This document shows, piece after piece, positions 43,822 through 52,834 of a stretch of 64,000 nucleotides of DNA. Source of the stretch: Saprospiraceae bacterium (GTDB lineage: Bacteria; Bacteroidota; Bacteroidia; Chitinophagales; Saprospiraceae); the NCBI GenBank assembly GCA_028285545.1, contig JANQPA010000008.1:1-64000 (forward strand), written 5' to 3'. The position numbers and the translations under genes were made by a program. The stretch's first letter is position 1. Each line of letters begins with the position of its first letter. Under the pieces are notes generated by a model, which saw only the letters and a program-made list of their open reading frames with translations, searched no databases and was not told the DNA's origin.

Positions 43822-45120
43822 ATGAAAATATTTCAATATTGTTTTTTATTCCTTTTAACGGTACTCCATACTGGATGCGAACTAGATGATTTGGTTGATC
43901 CAAATAACCCAAGTGTTGATGGTCTTAGCGAAAATGCTTCTATATCACAATTAAATAATCTGGTGGTAGGTTCTCTTTCCCAAATGCGGGTTAATACCGC
44001 AATTTACTACGATGTTTTAGGAGTGGTAGGCCGTGACATGTATCGAATTTCTGGTTCTGATCCTGCCTGGGTAGCAGACTTATTAAATGGTTTTTTAGAT
44101 GATAATGCCTTTTATACAACCAGACCCTGGGGAGGTCGATACCGCACCATTAAAAATTTAAATTTACTCATTGAAGCTGCTCAAAATACCAATCTGCTAA
44201 CAAATGAAGAGAGAGAGGGGTATTTAGGTTTTGCCAAAACCATCCAGGCACATGAATATTTAATGGTTTTGAACATGCAAAATGAAAATGGCTTGAGGAT
44301 AGATGTAAGTGATCCTGACAACCTGGGGCCTATCGTTAACAAAACCGAGGCCATGAGTTTTATTGATAATTTATTGGATGTAGCCAATGATCATCTGTCA
44401 AATGGAGGGACTAGCTTTAGCTTTCCTTTAACCAGTGGATTTGCTAATTTTTCTTCCCCAGCTTCTTTTAGTCAATTTAACAGAGCTTTATCGGCACGGG
44501 TAGCTGCCTATCAAGGCGATTATGACCAGGTACTTAATTTGTTGAGTCAATCATTTTTAGATATCGGCGGAGATTTAAATACAGGTGCTTTTATGGTTTA
44601 TTCGACAAGTGCTGGGGATCAATTTAATCCTATGTTTTTACCATTGAATAATACCGGGGAAGTACGATTAGCGCATCCTTCCTTCATTTCGGATGCTGAG
44701 GTAGGAGATACTAGAGTCAATAAGGCCATTCTCCGCGATGAGCCAGTAACAGCTACAGAACTTACCAGCAGTTATGATGTATTCATTTATCCAAGCAATA
44801 CCTCTTCTGTGCCCATTATTAGAAATGAGGAACTATTGCTTTTGTATGCTGAGGCTAATATCCTGAATGATCAGTTTAGTGATGCTGTTGAGGCCCTTAA
44901 TGTCATCAGAAATGCCGCAGGCTTAGCTGACTATTCAGGAAACCAGGATAAAGAAAGCTTAATTGATGAGATGCTCCTTCAAAGAAGATATTCTTTATGG
45001 TATGAGGGGCATCGATGGCTTGACTTAAGACGCTATGGTAGGATTGACCAACTCCCTATTGATCGGAATGGAGATATTGTTCATGAAAGTTTTCCTATTC
45101 CACAGGATGAAAATGAGTAA
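43822..45120 (+). CDS. SusD/RagB-family surface lipoprotein
   Basis: 432 residues from the ATG at 43822, giving a lipoprotein signal with the lipobox LLTVLHTGC. A frame open back to 43783 overlaps the end of SusC and is not used. The fold is that of SusD: an early helix (LSENASISQLNNLVVGSLSQMR), TPR-like helices (ERAGYLGFAKTIQAHEYLMVLNMQ region), and the C-terminal motifs NEELLLLYAEANIL, ALNVIRNAAGLADYSG and LLQRRYSLWYEGHRWLDLRRYGR. It acts as the lid and substrate-capturing subunit on the SusC barrel. Slightly shorter than usual (often 450-550). Confidence 0.92.
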   Translation: MKIFQYCFLFLLTVLHTGCELDDLVDPNNPSVDGLSENASISQLNNLVVGSLSQMRVNTAIYYDVLGVVGRDMYRISGSDPAWVADLLNGFLDDNAFYTTRPWGGRYRTIKNLNLLIEAAQNTNLLTNEEREGYLGFAKTIQAHEYLMVLNMQNENGLRIDVSDPDNLGPIVNKTEAMSFIDNLLDVANDHLSNGGTSFSFPLTSGFANFSSPASFSQFNRALSARVAAYQGDYDQVLNLLSQSFLDIGGDLNTGAFMVYSTSAGDQFNPMFLPLNNTGEVRLAHPSFISDAEVGDTRVNKAILRDEPVTATELTSSYDVFIYPSNTSSVPIIRNEELLLLYAEANILNDQFSDAVEALNVIRNAAGLADYSGNQDKESLIDEMLLQRRYSLWYEGHRWLDLRRYGRIDQLPIDRNGDIVHESFPIPQDENE

Positions 45121-45515
45121 TATTCTTAAATGCCAGTTATCTGTAAACTATTATTCTGGGTAATATCTATCTAATTCCTTAGAAATGGGAGATAACTAGA
45201 GATAAATAGATAATAAGTAGAGATATATTGTCTTTTTATTTTGCACAAGATCAAAATAATTTTGGAATGTCTATTTGAGCAAAAAATTATTAGATCTTCT
45301 TGACAATTTGTCTCTATATATTTCTATTTATCTCTATCTATCTCTGTTTTTGAGAAAATTAGAAATTCAGAATGCCCCCTTCTATTTTACATCTTCCATC
45401 AATTCTTATTACCCTTTCGTCGGAAATTTTATGTCATTTTTTTTTCAAAAGCTATTCTTACAACCTGAAATAGAATACCCCATATTTGACAAACTAAATA
45501 GCATCAAGGATAGTT
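45121..45515. other. 395-base intergenic region with long inverted repeat
   Basis: Arms 45189-45230 and 45304-45346, built from GAGATA/AGATAAATAGATA and its complement, pair over about 42 bases at roughly 80% identity around a ~73-base loop. This lies between the SusCD operon and the ABC transporter operon and could be a terminator or a small repeat element. Open frames here are low-complexity and not credible. No clear promoter was found for the ABC genes. Confidence 0.55.
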
Positions 45516-46379
45516 ATGAAACTCTCAATCAATAACTTATCAAAAACTTACCCAAACGGAGTACAAGCACTAAAAAATGTAAGTTTAGAAATTCCAACCG
45601 GCATGTTTGGCTTATTAGGCCCAAATGGTGCCGGCAAAAGTACCCTCATGAGGATATTGGCCACCCTTCAAGAAGCCGATAGCGGAACTGCCACTTTAGG
45701 AGATATTGATGTTCTTAAAGACAAAGATTCAGTGCGAAGAGTTCTGGGTTATCTTCCACAAGAATTTGGAGTTTATCCTCGCATGTCTGCTTTGAATATG
45801 CTGGATCATTTTGCCACTTTGAAAGGTATTGCTGGTTCAGAACGAAAAGAATTGGTTCATACCCTTTTGCATAGAGTAAACCTTTGGGATCATCGCAAAA
45901 AAGCGGTAAGTAGTTATTCTGGAGGTATGCGCCAACGCTTTGGTATTGCTCAGGCTCTTATTGGTGATCCAAAACTAATTATTGTTGATGAGCCCACGGC
46001 AGGTCTCGACCCTGGAGAGCGCAATAGATTTTACAACCTATTGTCCGAAATCGGCGAAAATGTAATTGTGATATTATCTACTCACATTGTTGATGATGTT
46101 CATGAATTATGTTCAAATATGGCCATTATTAATCTTGGTGAAGTAGTATTTACTGGGGCCCCATCAAGTGCTTTGCAAACCTTAGATGGAAAAATCTGGC
46201 AGAAGGTTATCACTAAGGCTGAGATAGAAAATTATAATCAAGAATATAAGGTAATTTCCAGCAAATTAGTTGCCGGCAAACCCATCATTCATATATTAAG
46301 TGAAGAAGAACCTGGTGAAGGTTTTCAACCAGCGGCACCCGGACTAGAAGACGTTTTCTTTTCAAAAATTATGGCTTAA
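45516..46379 (+). CDS. ABC transporter ATP-binding protein
   Basis: 287 residues. Complete ABC ATPase: Walker A GPNGAGKST (35-43), Q loop YLPQEFGVYP, signature SGGMRQR (135-141), Walker B LIIVDEP (154-160) and the H-loop histidine in LSTHIVDDV. The N-terminal ~215 residues are the ATPase; the remaining ~70 form a C-terminal extension. The family (multidrug, sodium or NatA-like exporters) works as a dimer with membrane permeases. It is followed after 12 bases by a permease/M1 fusion, clearly an operon. Probably energises that permease. Confidence 0.95.
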   Translation: MKLSINNLSKTYPNGVQALKNVSLEIPTGMFGLLGPNGAGKSTLMRILATLQEADSGTATLGDIDVLKDKDSVRRVLGYLPQEFGVYPRMSALNMLDHFATLKGIAGSERKELVHTLLHRVNLWDHRKKAVSSYSGGMRQRFGIAQALIGDPKLIIVDEPTAGLDPGERNRFYNLLSEIGENVIVILSTHIVDDVHELCSNMAIINLGEVVFTGAPSSALQTLDGKIWQKVITKAEIENYNQEYKVISSKLVAGKPIIHILSEEEPGEGFQPAAPGLEDVFFSKIMA

Positions 46380-46391
46380 AACCTAGATATT

Positions 46392-49300
46392 ATGTTTGGA
46401 ACATTCTTTAATTTCGAGCTAAAATCCTGGTTAAGAGCCCCTATGCCATGGATTTTTTTATTTCTTTTTGCATTAATGACCTTTTTTGCTACCGTGAGCG
46501 ATAACTTATCTATTGGTGGTAGTTTCGGTAATATTCATAAAAACGCACCCTTTGTTACCCAAAATTGGTATGCAGTATTCAGTATTATGTCTTTATTATT
46601 GATGACCGCCTTTCTCAATACTGCAGCAATTCGGGATTTCGAACAAAAGACCTCTCAAATAGTCTTTTCTTCTCCGGTACAAAAAGCAGGATACTTCTTT
46701 GGACACTTTTTTGGGGCTTTTCTGGTATGCCTTATTCCAATGTTAGGAGTATCCCTGGGGATGTGGTTGGGCATGGGAGTGAATTCCTTTACTAACTGGG
46801 TTGACCCAGAGCGCTTTGGTCCTTTTGAAATCCAAAGCCATATCAATGCCTTTACAAGTATAGTAATTCCCAATGCCCTATTTGGTGGTGGTATCCTTTT
46901 TACAGTAGCCGCACTAACCAGAAGTACATTATACTCTTTTATTTCGGCAATGGTTCTATTGGTGGCTTATATCATCACAGGAAATATGATTGGTGATATT
47001 GAAAATGAATCTTTAGCCGCCTTAATCGATCCATTTGGATTGAGGCCATTTTCCTTAATTACTAAATATTGGACGGTAGACGATAAAAATACCCTTTCTA
47101 TAGGATTCTTTCATTCCGGCTGGATCTGGAATCGCTTGCTTTGGATGGCTGTGGGTATAGGAGTTCTGATATATGGTTTTTTTCGATTTAGTTTTGCCGA
47201 AAAAAACCGAAAAAAGAGAAGAAAGAAGAAAGAGACATCTGAAGAGGATATTTATGGTGTGAAAAATATAGGAGAAATTCCCCAAATTACTCCACAGAGC
47301 AATAGAGGTATCATTTTTGCTCAATTCTTTAGTCAATTACGAGCCAACTTTATGGGTGTTGTAAAAAGCGTGCCGTTTATCATGTTGGCTTTCCTGGGCA
47401 TTTTGAATTTGATAGCTAACTTACAATTCTCAACCCAGGGGTACGGAACACATAATTTTCCCGTCACCTATACTATGGTAGACACCATCAGAGGTGGGTT
47501 TTATCTCTTTCTGGTTTCTATAATGGTTTACTTTACGGGGCTACTGGTTTGGAGAGAAAGAAGAGCCAAAGTCAATGAAATTTATGATACCATGCCCACT
47601 AAAAACTGGACGGGTATGGCAGCGAAGTTTCTGACCATCATTGGTCTAATTGCTCTTCTTTTGTCTTTAACTATTCTCGCTGGCCTTATCGCTCAAAGCT
47701 TGCAGGGATATACTCGTTTTGAATTGGGAATTTACATAAGAGAATTGTTAGTTATCGATCTGTTGGCTTTTGCATTTTTGGTAGCGCTCTTTTTATTAGT
47801 CCATGCTTTATCCCCCAACATGTATTTAGGGTTCTTCCTGTGTATTGTTCTGGTTATTGCCAATACTTTTGTTTGGGGGGCCTTGCGAGTTAGTTCCAAT
47901 ATGGTTCAGTTTGGAGGCACACCGGGGTATACTATATCTGATTTATATGGCTACCAGCCTTATGCCAAAGGACTGTTTTGGTTTAACACCTACTGGGCCT
48001 TATTCAGCCTTGGCTTGGCCGTTCTTGCCATTTGCTTTTGGCCACGAGGATTGGAAAAGAAATTTGCTAAGCGATTTCAGCTAGCCAAACTCCAGTGGAG
48101 GCAATATGCCTGGCTAGGGCTGTCAGCTGTTGCACTTTGGGTACTTTGTGGTGGCTGGGTATACTATAATACACTAGTCAAAAACACTTTTAGAAGTGGC
48201 AAGGAAAATGAAAAGCTGAGTGTTAGACTTGAAGAGGATTACAAGAAGTATGAAGGTCGCTTACAACCTCGGATTTATGATGTAAAATATGACATCCAAA
48301 TTTTTCCGGAAGAAAGAGCCATTGAGGCAAGCGGACAATACTGGGTTCGAAATTTACATCAACAAGCTCTGGATAGCCTACTGGTGACGATTCCTGCTCA
48401 AATCAATTTTGAATTCACTTCAGACCGCCTTAAACTCTTAATGGAAGACAAAGATGTGAATTTTAATATTTATGCTATTCAACCAGCACTAGCACCTGGT
48501 GATTCCATGAAAATCACCTTTGCTTCCTCTTATTCTGCTGAAGGGTTTGAAAACAACCTAAGCGTTCAGCAAATCATGCAAAATGGTACTTTCTTTAATA
48601 ATTATGACATAGCACCTAGCTTTGGCTACCAATCCTCCTCAGAATTATCAGACCGAAATCTTCGAAAAAAATATAAACTTCCTGAAAAGACCAGGAGGCC
48701 AAAGCTAGATCCCTTAGACACACTTACCCGTAGCAACTCTTATATTTCAGGTGATGCAGATTGGGTAAATGTAGAAACCGTAATTAGCACTTCTGCCGAT
48801 CAAATTGCCGTAGCACCAGGTTCTCTCAGAAAAGAATGGACCGAAAATGATCGAAACTACTACAGATATAAGTTGGATAATAAAAGTTTGAATTTTTATT
48901 CTTTCATGTCTGCTGATTATGAGGTGGCCAGAGAAAAATGGAATGATATTGACCTGGAGGTTTATTATCACAAAGACCATGAAGCTAATGTCTATCGTAT
49001 GATGAATTCTATGCGCAAGTCATTAGAATATTACACTGAAAATTTTGGTCCATATTTTCATAAGCAATGCCGAATCATAGAATTTCCTCGATACGCAAGT
49101 TTTGCTCAGGCTTTTCCAGGTACTATGCCCTATTCAGAAGCCATAGGTTTTATCGAAGATTATAAAGCCGAAGAGGATGATATCGATATGGTTTTTTATG
49201 TAGTAGCCCACGAAATGGCCCATCAATGGTGGGCGCATCAGGAATGTGGTGCTTTCATGCAGGGAGGAGAAATGATGGTCGAAACTTTTGCTCAGTACAG

Positions 49301-49985
49301 TGCCCTAATGGTTATGGAAGAAGAATATGGCCGTGATATTATGCGTAAATTCCTGGAATTTGAAGCAGATAGTTATCTAAGAGGCCGTGGAAGCGAAAGA
49401 TTGGAAGAATTGCCTTTAGCCACTTGTGAAAGTCAAGGTTATATCCATTATCGAAAAGGATCAGTAGTCATGTATTACTTAAAGGAAATGATTGGAGAAG
49501 AAAATGTCAATCAGGCTTTACGCGACTTTTTGAATAAATATAGATATGCTGATCCCCCTTATCCAGTTACTTCTGATGTGGTAGCAGAATTTGAAAAACA
49601 GACACCTGATTCTCTCAAATATATCATCGATGATTTATTTTGGGACATTACTCTATTCGAAAATAGAACTCAGGAAGCTGAGGTAAAGGAACTGGAAAAT
49701 GGAAAATATGAAATCACCATTAAAGTAGAAAGCCACAAATTAAAGGCGGATGGAAAAGGAAAAGAAGAAGAAGTGGCTATTAATGATTGGATGGATATAG
49801 GGGCTTTTGCCAAACCTGATCGGAAGAAAAAGTATGGTAAAACCCTCTATCGAAAAAGGGTTAAAATTGATAAGCCTTTAAATACTTTCACTTTCATTGT
49901 AGACGAAGAGCCTCATACAGCCGGTATTGATCCATTCAGCTTGTTATTGGATCGAAATCCAGAGGACAATGTAAGAGAATTTTAG
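46392..49985 (+). CDS. ABC-2-type permease fused to an M1 aminopeptidase
   Basis: 1197 residues. Residues ~1-600 hold about 12 membrane helices in two similar halves (TFFNFELKSWLRAPMPWIFLFLFALMTF and ANFMGVVKSVPFIMLAFLGILNLI each begin a half). A periplasmic beta domain follows, then an M1 metallopeptidase core with HEMAHQWWAH (H940, E941, H944) and the downstream ligand region EMMVETFAQYSALMVMEE. Such fusions occur in Bacteroidota and other phyla. Peptide transport coupled with trimming is plausible. It is co-transcribed with the ATPase. The aminopeptidase should face the periplasm, on the same side as the SusCD cargo. Confidence 0.93.
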   Translation: MFGTFFNFELKSWLRAPMPWIFLFLFALMTFFATVSDNLSIGGSFGNIHKNAPFVTQNWYAVFSIMSLLLMTAFLNTAAIRDFEQKTSQIVFSSPVQKAGYFFGHFFGAFLVCLIPMLGVSLGMWLGMGVNSFTNWVDPERFGPFEIQSHINAFTSIVIPNALFGGGILFTVAALTRSTLYSFISAMVLLVAYIITGNMIGDIENESLAALIDPFGLRPFSLITKYWTVDDKNTLSIGFFHSGWIWNRLLWMAVGIGVLIYGFFRFSFAEKNRKKRRKKKETSEEDIYGVKNIGEIPQITPQSNRGIIFAQFFSQLRANFMGVVKSVPFIMLAFLGILNLIANLQFSTQGYGTHNFPVTYTMVDTIRGGFYLFLVSIMVYFTGLLVWRERRAKVNEIYDTMPTKNWTGMAAKFLTIIGLIALLLSLTILAGLIAQSLQGYTRFELGIYIRELLVIDLLAFAFLVALFLLVHALSPNMYLGFFLCIVLVIANTFVWGALRVSSNMVQFGGTPGYTISDLYGYQPYAKGLFWFNTYWALFSLGLAVLAICFWPRGLEKKFAKRFQLAKLQWRQYAWLGLSAVALWVLCGGWVYYNTLVKNTFRSGKENEKLSVRLEEDYKKYEGRLQPRIYDVKYDIQIFPEERAIEASGQYWVRNLHQQALDSLLVTIPAQINFEFTSDRLKLLMEDKDVNFNIYAIQPALAPGDSMKITFASSYSAEGFENNLSVQQIMQNGTFFNNYDIAPSFGYQSSSELSDRNLRKKYKLPEKTRRPKLDPLDTLTRSNSYISGDADWVNVETVISTSADQIAVAPGSLRKEWTENDRNYYRYKLDNKSLNFYSFMSADYEVAREKWNDIDLEVYYHKDHEANVYRMMNSMRKSLEYYTENFGPYFHKQCRIIEFPRYASFAQAFPGTMPYSEAIGFIEDYKAEEDDIDMVFYVVAHEMAHQWWAHQECGAFMQGGEMMVETFAQYSALMVMEEEYGRDIMRKFLEFEADSYLRGRGSERLEELPLATCESQGYIHYRKGSVVMYYLKEMIGEENVNQALRDFLNKYRYADPPYPVTSDVVAEFEKQTPDSLKYIIDDLFWDITLFENRTQEAEVKELENGKYEITIKVESHKLKADGKGKEEEVAINDWMDIGAFAKPDRKKKYGKTLYRKRVKIDKPLNTFTFIVDEEPHTAGIDPFSLLLDRNPEDNVREF

Positions 49986-49990
49986 GCATT

Positions 49991-50024
49991 TTAGTTTTGG
50001 GCAGCGGCCGCTGCCCAAAATTAA
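49991..50024. terminator. bidirectional palindromic terminator with GCGGCCGC core
   Basis: Near-perfect palindrome (49991-50024, one wobble pair) with the 26-base core 49995-50020, centred on GCGGCCGC and ending in TTTT/AAAA. It lies five bases past the ABC/M1 fusion stop codon and includes the stop codon (50021-50023) of the convergent gene. Confidence 0.85.
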
Positions 50025-51199
50025 TTAAGGACGTAATCCTCTGGAAGCATAGCTCCAATTTTTTTCTCCGAGATAGCACCACCGAATAATATCTGATAAT
50101 TAGGGATGGTGCCATTGGAACGTACATAACAAGGATTTTCCAAAAATTGGATCATAGATTGGATAGGCCTTTTTCCTTTCTTTTTATTTAGATCTTTAGG
50201 GCGACCTTTTCCGTCGGCAAAAAAGAAAATATGAAATTGTTGGCCTTTCAAGTCCTTGATCCGTAACAGATCCTTGTCGTCATATTCGAAATGAGGGCTT
50301 AAATCATACTCTTCATAATTCACCTGCCTGGTTTCTGGATCCTCCTTTCTAATAAAGATTTGATAACCATTTTCCTTCAATTCCTTATGATAAAGGGCTC
50401 TTAAAAAATGTAATGGAGAATTGTAATATGCTCTTTTGCGATTTTTAGCAAATCTTTTAAGTTTAGATTTCTTAGTAGTCTTATAGGGCTCAAAATAATA
50501 GTACCCCAGCCAATAAGTAGTAGCCGGCTTGGAAAAACCTCTGCTATAAGTGACTTGAAAATCGACTAAATCAATTCTTGTTTTATATCCTAATTCAGGT
50601 TGATCAATAATTACAGGAGCTATACTCTTAGCTTTTAAATTGAGAGGCCTTTCAATAGTCATTACTTTTTTATTCTGACCATCCTTTCCTTTCTTTTCAA
50701 CAGCATTAATTTGTCCATTACCAATCACGATCCCTCCTCCTTTTATTTCCCGTTGTTCATAATCACGACTAAACTGTAAAACTTCATCATTGGTAAGTAC
50801 TGCTTTTTCACCAAACTCATCCAGTCCGAGGAAGGCATTTCTAAATTCCTGAACATTCCGCCTCCTTTTATTTCTATCCTGAATTTCTACTTGTGCCAAA
50901 GAAACACTGCTTGGTTTTAATTTAAAGACAATACTTTTGTCCATTGGCCCTTCCATGTTGTAAAGAATTTTCTCATAACTCAAATGACTCACAACAACTT
51001 CAGCCGGAAATTCCACATTTTCAAGTTTAAAAGCACCTTTAGCGTCCGTATCTGTCCCCTTAGTAGTGCCATTGATATATACAGTGGCGAATTCCACCGC
51101 CTTTTCAGTTTCTCCATCTACCACCCTCCCGATAATCGAATTTTGTGCAATAATACATATAGGTAATCCAAGCAATAAAGAAAGTAAGAATGTCTTCAT
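50021..51199 (-). CDS. secreted protein with carboxypeptidase-regulatory-like domain
   Basis: 392 residues with a signal peptide (FLLSLLLGLPICIIAQ). Residues ~20-100 are a CarboxypepD_reg-like beta sandwich (SIIGRVVDGETEKAVEFATVYINGTTKGTDTDAKGAFKLENVEFPAEVVVSHLSYEK). This unit usually sits at the start of outer-membrane receptors, but here no plug or barrel follows. The remaining ~290 residues (FLGLDEFGEKAVLTNDEVLQF, LVDFQVTYSRGFSKPATTYWLGYYYFEPY, FLENPCYVRSNGTIPNY) are typical of this free-standing Bacteroidota group, for which I know no function. Likely periplasmic or surface-attached. Confidence 0.7.
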   Translation of the reverse strand: MKTFLLSLLLGLPICIIAQNSIIGRVVDGETEKAVEFATVYINGTTKGTDTDAKGAFKLENVEFPAEVVVSHLSYEKILYNMEGPMDKSIVFKLKPSSVSLAQVEIQDRNKRRRNVQEFRNAFLGLDEFGEKAVLTNDEVLQFSRDYEQREIKGGGIVIGNGQINAVEKKGKDGQNKKVMTIERPLNLKAKSIAPVIIDQPELGYKTRIDLVDFQVTYSRGFSKPATTYWLGYYYFEPYKTTKKSKLKRFAKNRKRAYYNSPLHFLRALYHKELKENGYQIFIRKEDPETRQVNYEEYDLSPHFEYDDKDLLRIKDLKGQQFHIFFFADGKGRPKDLNKKKGKRPIQSMIQFLENPCYVRSNGTIPNYQILFGGAISEKKIGAMLPEDYVLN

Positions 51200-51400
51200 A
51201 AGTCAAATAGTTAGTGGTTCTAGTTATATAACGTAAGAATTAGTCATTTGTGCATATCTCAATATTTTTTTCTAATTCAATAAACTGCTAATTAATCTCG
51301 AAAGGCAGTCCAGAAATACAAACAGCCTTGCAAATAATTGCAAGGCCGCATACGTAGATTATAACCAAAAAAGCAAGGCTACATACTCAAGTCAGGGAAC

Positions 51401-51802
51401 TTAAAACTCTTGTTCTAAAAGGAATTTTATATTGACTTTGACTCTGGAATGCAGTGCTTCACCATTATTTTGTGCGGGTATCCAATCTGGCATGGTAGAG
51501 ATGACCTCAAGGGCTTTACTATCACATACCTCTGAAATACCTTGTTCAATTTTCGGCATAATTATTTTTCCATCCGCTAAGACGAAAAATGAGATAATTA
51601 CCTCTCCATCAATAGCCTCCTGGCGAGCACAGTCAGGATAAATCAAATTTTCCTGAATATACTGTTGAAATGCCTTGTCGCCCCCAACAAATTGGGCTTT
51701 TTCTATACCTGTGGGATTGTTACCAGGTGTTGAAGGCATAGCATTTAAATTGAAGCCTAGAAACAGGCAAAATGCTATTATTAAATAAAATGTCGTTTTC
51801 AT
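51401..51802 (-). CDS. secreted stand-alone TonB C-terminal domain protein (copy 1)
   Basis: 133 residues: a signal peptide (FYLIIAFCLFLGFNLNA), a short linker and a TonB C-terminal fold (about 35-130) with LIYPDCARQEAIDGEVIISFFVLADGKI and MPDWIPAQNNGEALHSRVKVNIKF. TonB normally spans the inner membrane with a proline-rich arm; both are missing here, so it cannot transmit proton-motive force by itself. Two cysteines (C58, C92) sit at positions that match the paralogue 430 bases upstream (C59, C94) and may form a disulfide. Function unknown; a receptor-contact decoy or binding module is possible. Confidence 0.8.
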   Translation of the reverse strand: MKTTFYLIIAFCLFLGFNLNAMPSTPGNNPTGIEKAQFVGGDKAFQQYIQENLIYPDCARQEAIDGEVIISFFVLADGKIIMPKIEQGISEVCDSKALEVISTMPDWIPAQNNGEALHSRVKVNIKFLLEQEF

Positions 51803-51918
51803 TTTGGTTTATTTGAGGTTCAAAAGATTATATGTTTTCATTTTTTCTACTCCAAATATGCTGTATATATTGTTGATTTAACAGCTAATTGAAGTGAAAT
51901 GGCATTTTGAATTAGTGT

Positions 51919-51963
51919 ATTGGGTTATTCGTTATTGGGTTATTCGTTATTGGGTTATTCGTT
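51919..51963. repeat. 15-bp tandem repeat, three exact copies
   Basis: ATTGGGTTATTCGTT at 51919-51933, 51934-51948 and 51949-51963, directly followed by ATTGCC-rich hexamers. It lies about 117 bases upstream of the TonB-like gene copy 1 (start 51802), so copy-number change could alter its 5' region. Confidence 0.85.
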
Positions 51964-52167
51964 AATAGGCCATTGGCATTGCCATTGATATTGCCATTGC
52001 CATCGACATTGTTAAGTGTGGAGAGGAATAAAAAGGTAAGGACTGGAATATCAAAAATGGAGATCTTTTTTTTCATCAAATTTTGAATCCTCCAGCCAGC
52101 TTATTTAGGCAAGTATAGACACGGAACACGGAACATTTACCTGCCGGAGGCAGGAGGAACAATTCAC

Positions 52168-52215
52168 AAAAAAAGCCGGTCATCGCTTTACATTTAAGGC
52201 GATGCCGGCCGTTTT
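52168..52215 (-). terminator. Rho-independent terminator of TonB-like copy 2
   Basis: Stem GCCGG.CATCGC-type arms (52175-52189, 52195-52209) with a five-base loop. Read on the minus strand it ends in a run of seven T, 21-68 bases past the stop of the gene at 52236. Confidence 0.85.
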
Positions 52216-52235
52216 GTTGATCTATCTATCAAAGA

Positions 52236-52634
52236 TTATCCGTCCAAACGGAAATTAATACTTACTTTAACTTTTGAGGCCATGGGTTTTCCATTCTTTT
52301 GAGCTGGGTTCCAATTAGGCATATTATTAATCATATTTAAGGCCACCTTATCACACACCTTATCCATCCCTCTGGTTACTCGTGCACCATGTATGGTTCC
52401 ATCTGGTAATACGAAAAAGGAAACATCCACTTTACCCTCTAAAGCCTTTTCTCTTGCACAACTCGGATATATTAAATTCATTTTTACATATTCCTGGAAA
52501 GAGGAAGTTCCATCATTGAAGTGGGCCTTTTTAATTGCAGGTTTGTCCTCTGATTTATTTGGATTGTTATTAGCCTGTGTATTAGAAACTACAAAAAAAC
52601 ATATTGCTGCGATGAAAAATAATTTCGTTCTCAT
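52236..52634 (-). CDS. secreted stand-alone TonB C-terminal domain protein (copy 2)
   Basis: 132 residues with a signal peptide (LFFIAAICFFVVSNTQA) and a TonB C-terminal domain (about 37-131): LIYPSCAREKALEGKVDVSFFVLPDGTI, GMDKVCDKVALNMINNMPNWNPAQKNGKPMASKVKVSINFRL. It aligns along its length with the 51401 protein, including both cysteines (C59 and C94), so the two arose by tandem duplication. There is no membrane anchor or proline-rich arm. It has its own terminator, so the two copies are probably separate transcripts. Confidence 0.8.
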   Translation of the reverse strand: MRTKLFFIAAICFFVVSNTQANNNPNKSEDKPAIKKAHFNDGTSSFQEYVKMNLIYPSCAREKALEGKVDVSFFVLPDGTIHGARVTRGMDKVCDKVALNMINNMPNWNPAQKNGKPMASKVKVSINFRLDG

Positions 52635-52834
52635 GGTATATAATTTAGGTTTCTTTGAATTTTATTTTGCGTTTATAAAAACTTACAATACAAAATTGCG
52701 CCTAATTCATAAACCATGAATCATTTATTGTTGCAATTGGTTTCGATATTGTTGCAATCAATAAATAAATGCAAAAAAGGAGGGCTTAAGAGGAAAATTA
52801 GTAGGAAAACAGCACTAATTAATTCAAGATGCCT

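Larger units (their letters stand above)
51803..52235. other. 433-base intergenic region with tandem repeats and a hairpin
   Basis: No gene is supported here. From 51919 a 15-base unit (ATTGGGTTATTCGTT) is repeated three times exactly (to 51963), then an ATTGCC-type hexamer tract (51968-52012) follows, reverse complement of the unit at 2187. A hairpin with a T tract on the minus strand (52168-52215) serves the upstream TonB-like gene. The rest holds the promoter region of copy 1. Confidence 0.7.

Noticed and set aside
45275..45535. 86-codon frame just before the ABC ATPase
   Set aside because: The product is low-complexity Leu/Tyr/Ser sequence read from the GAGATA inverted repeat and overlaps the ATPase start.
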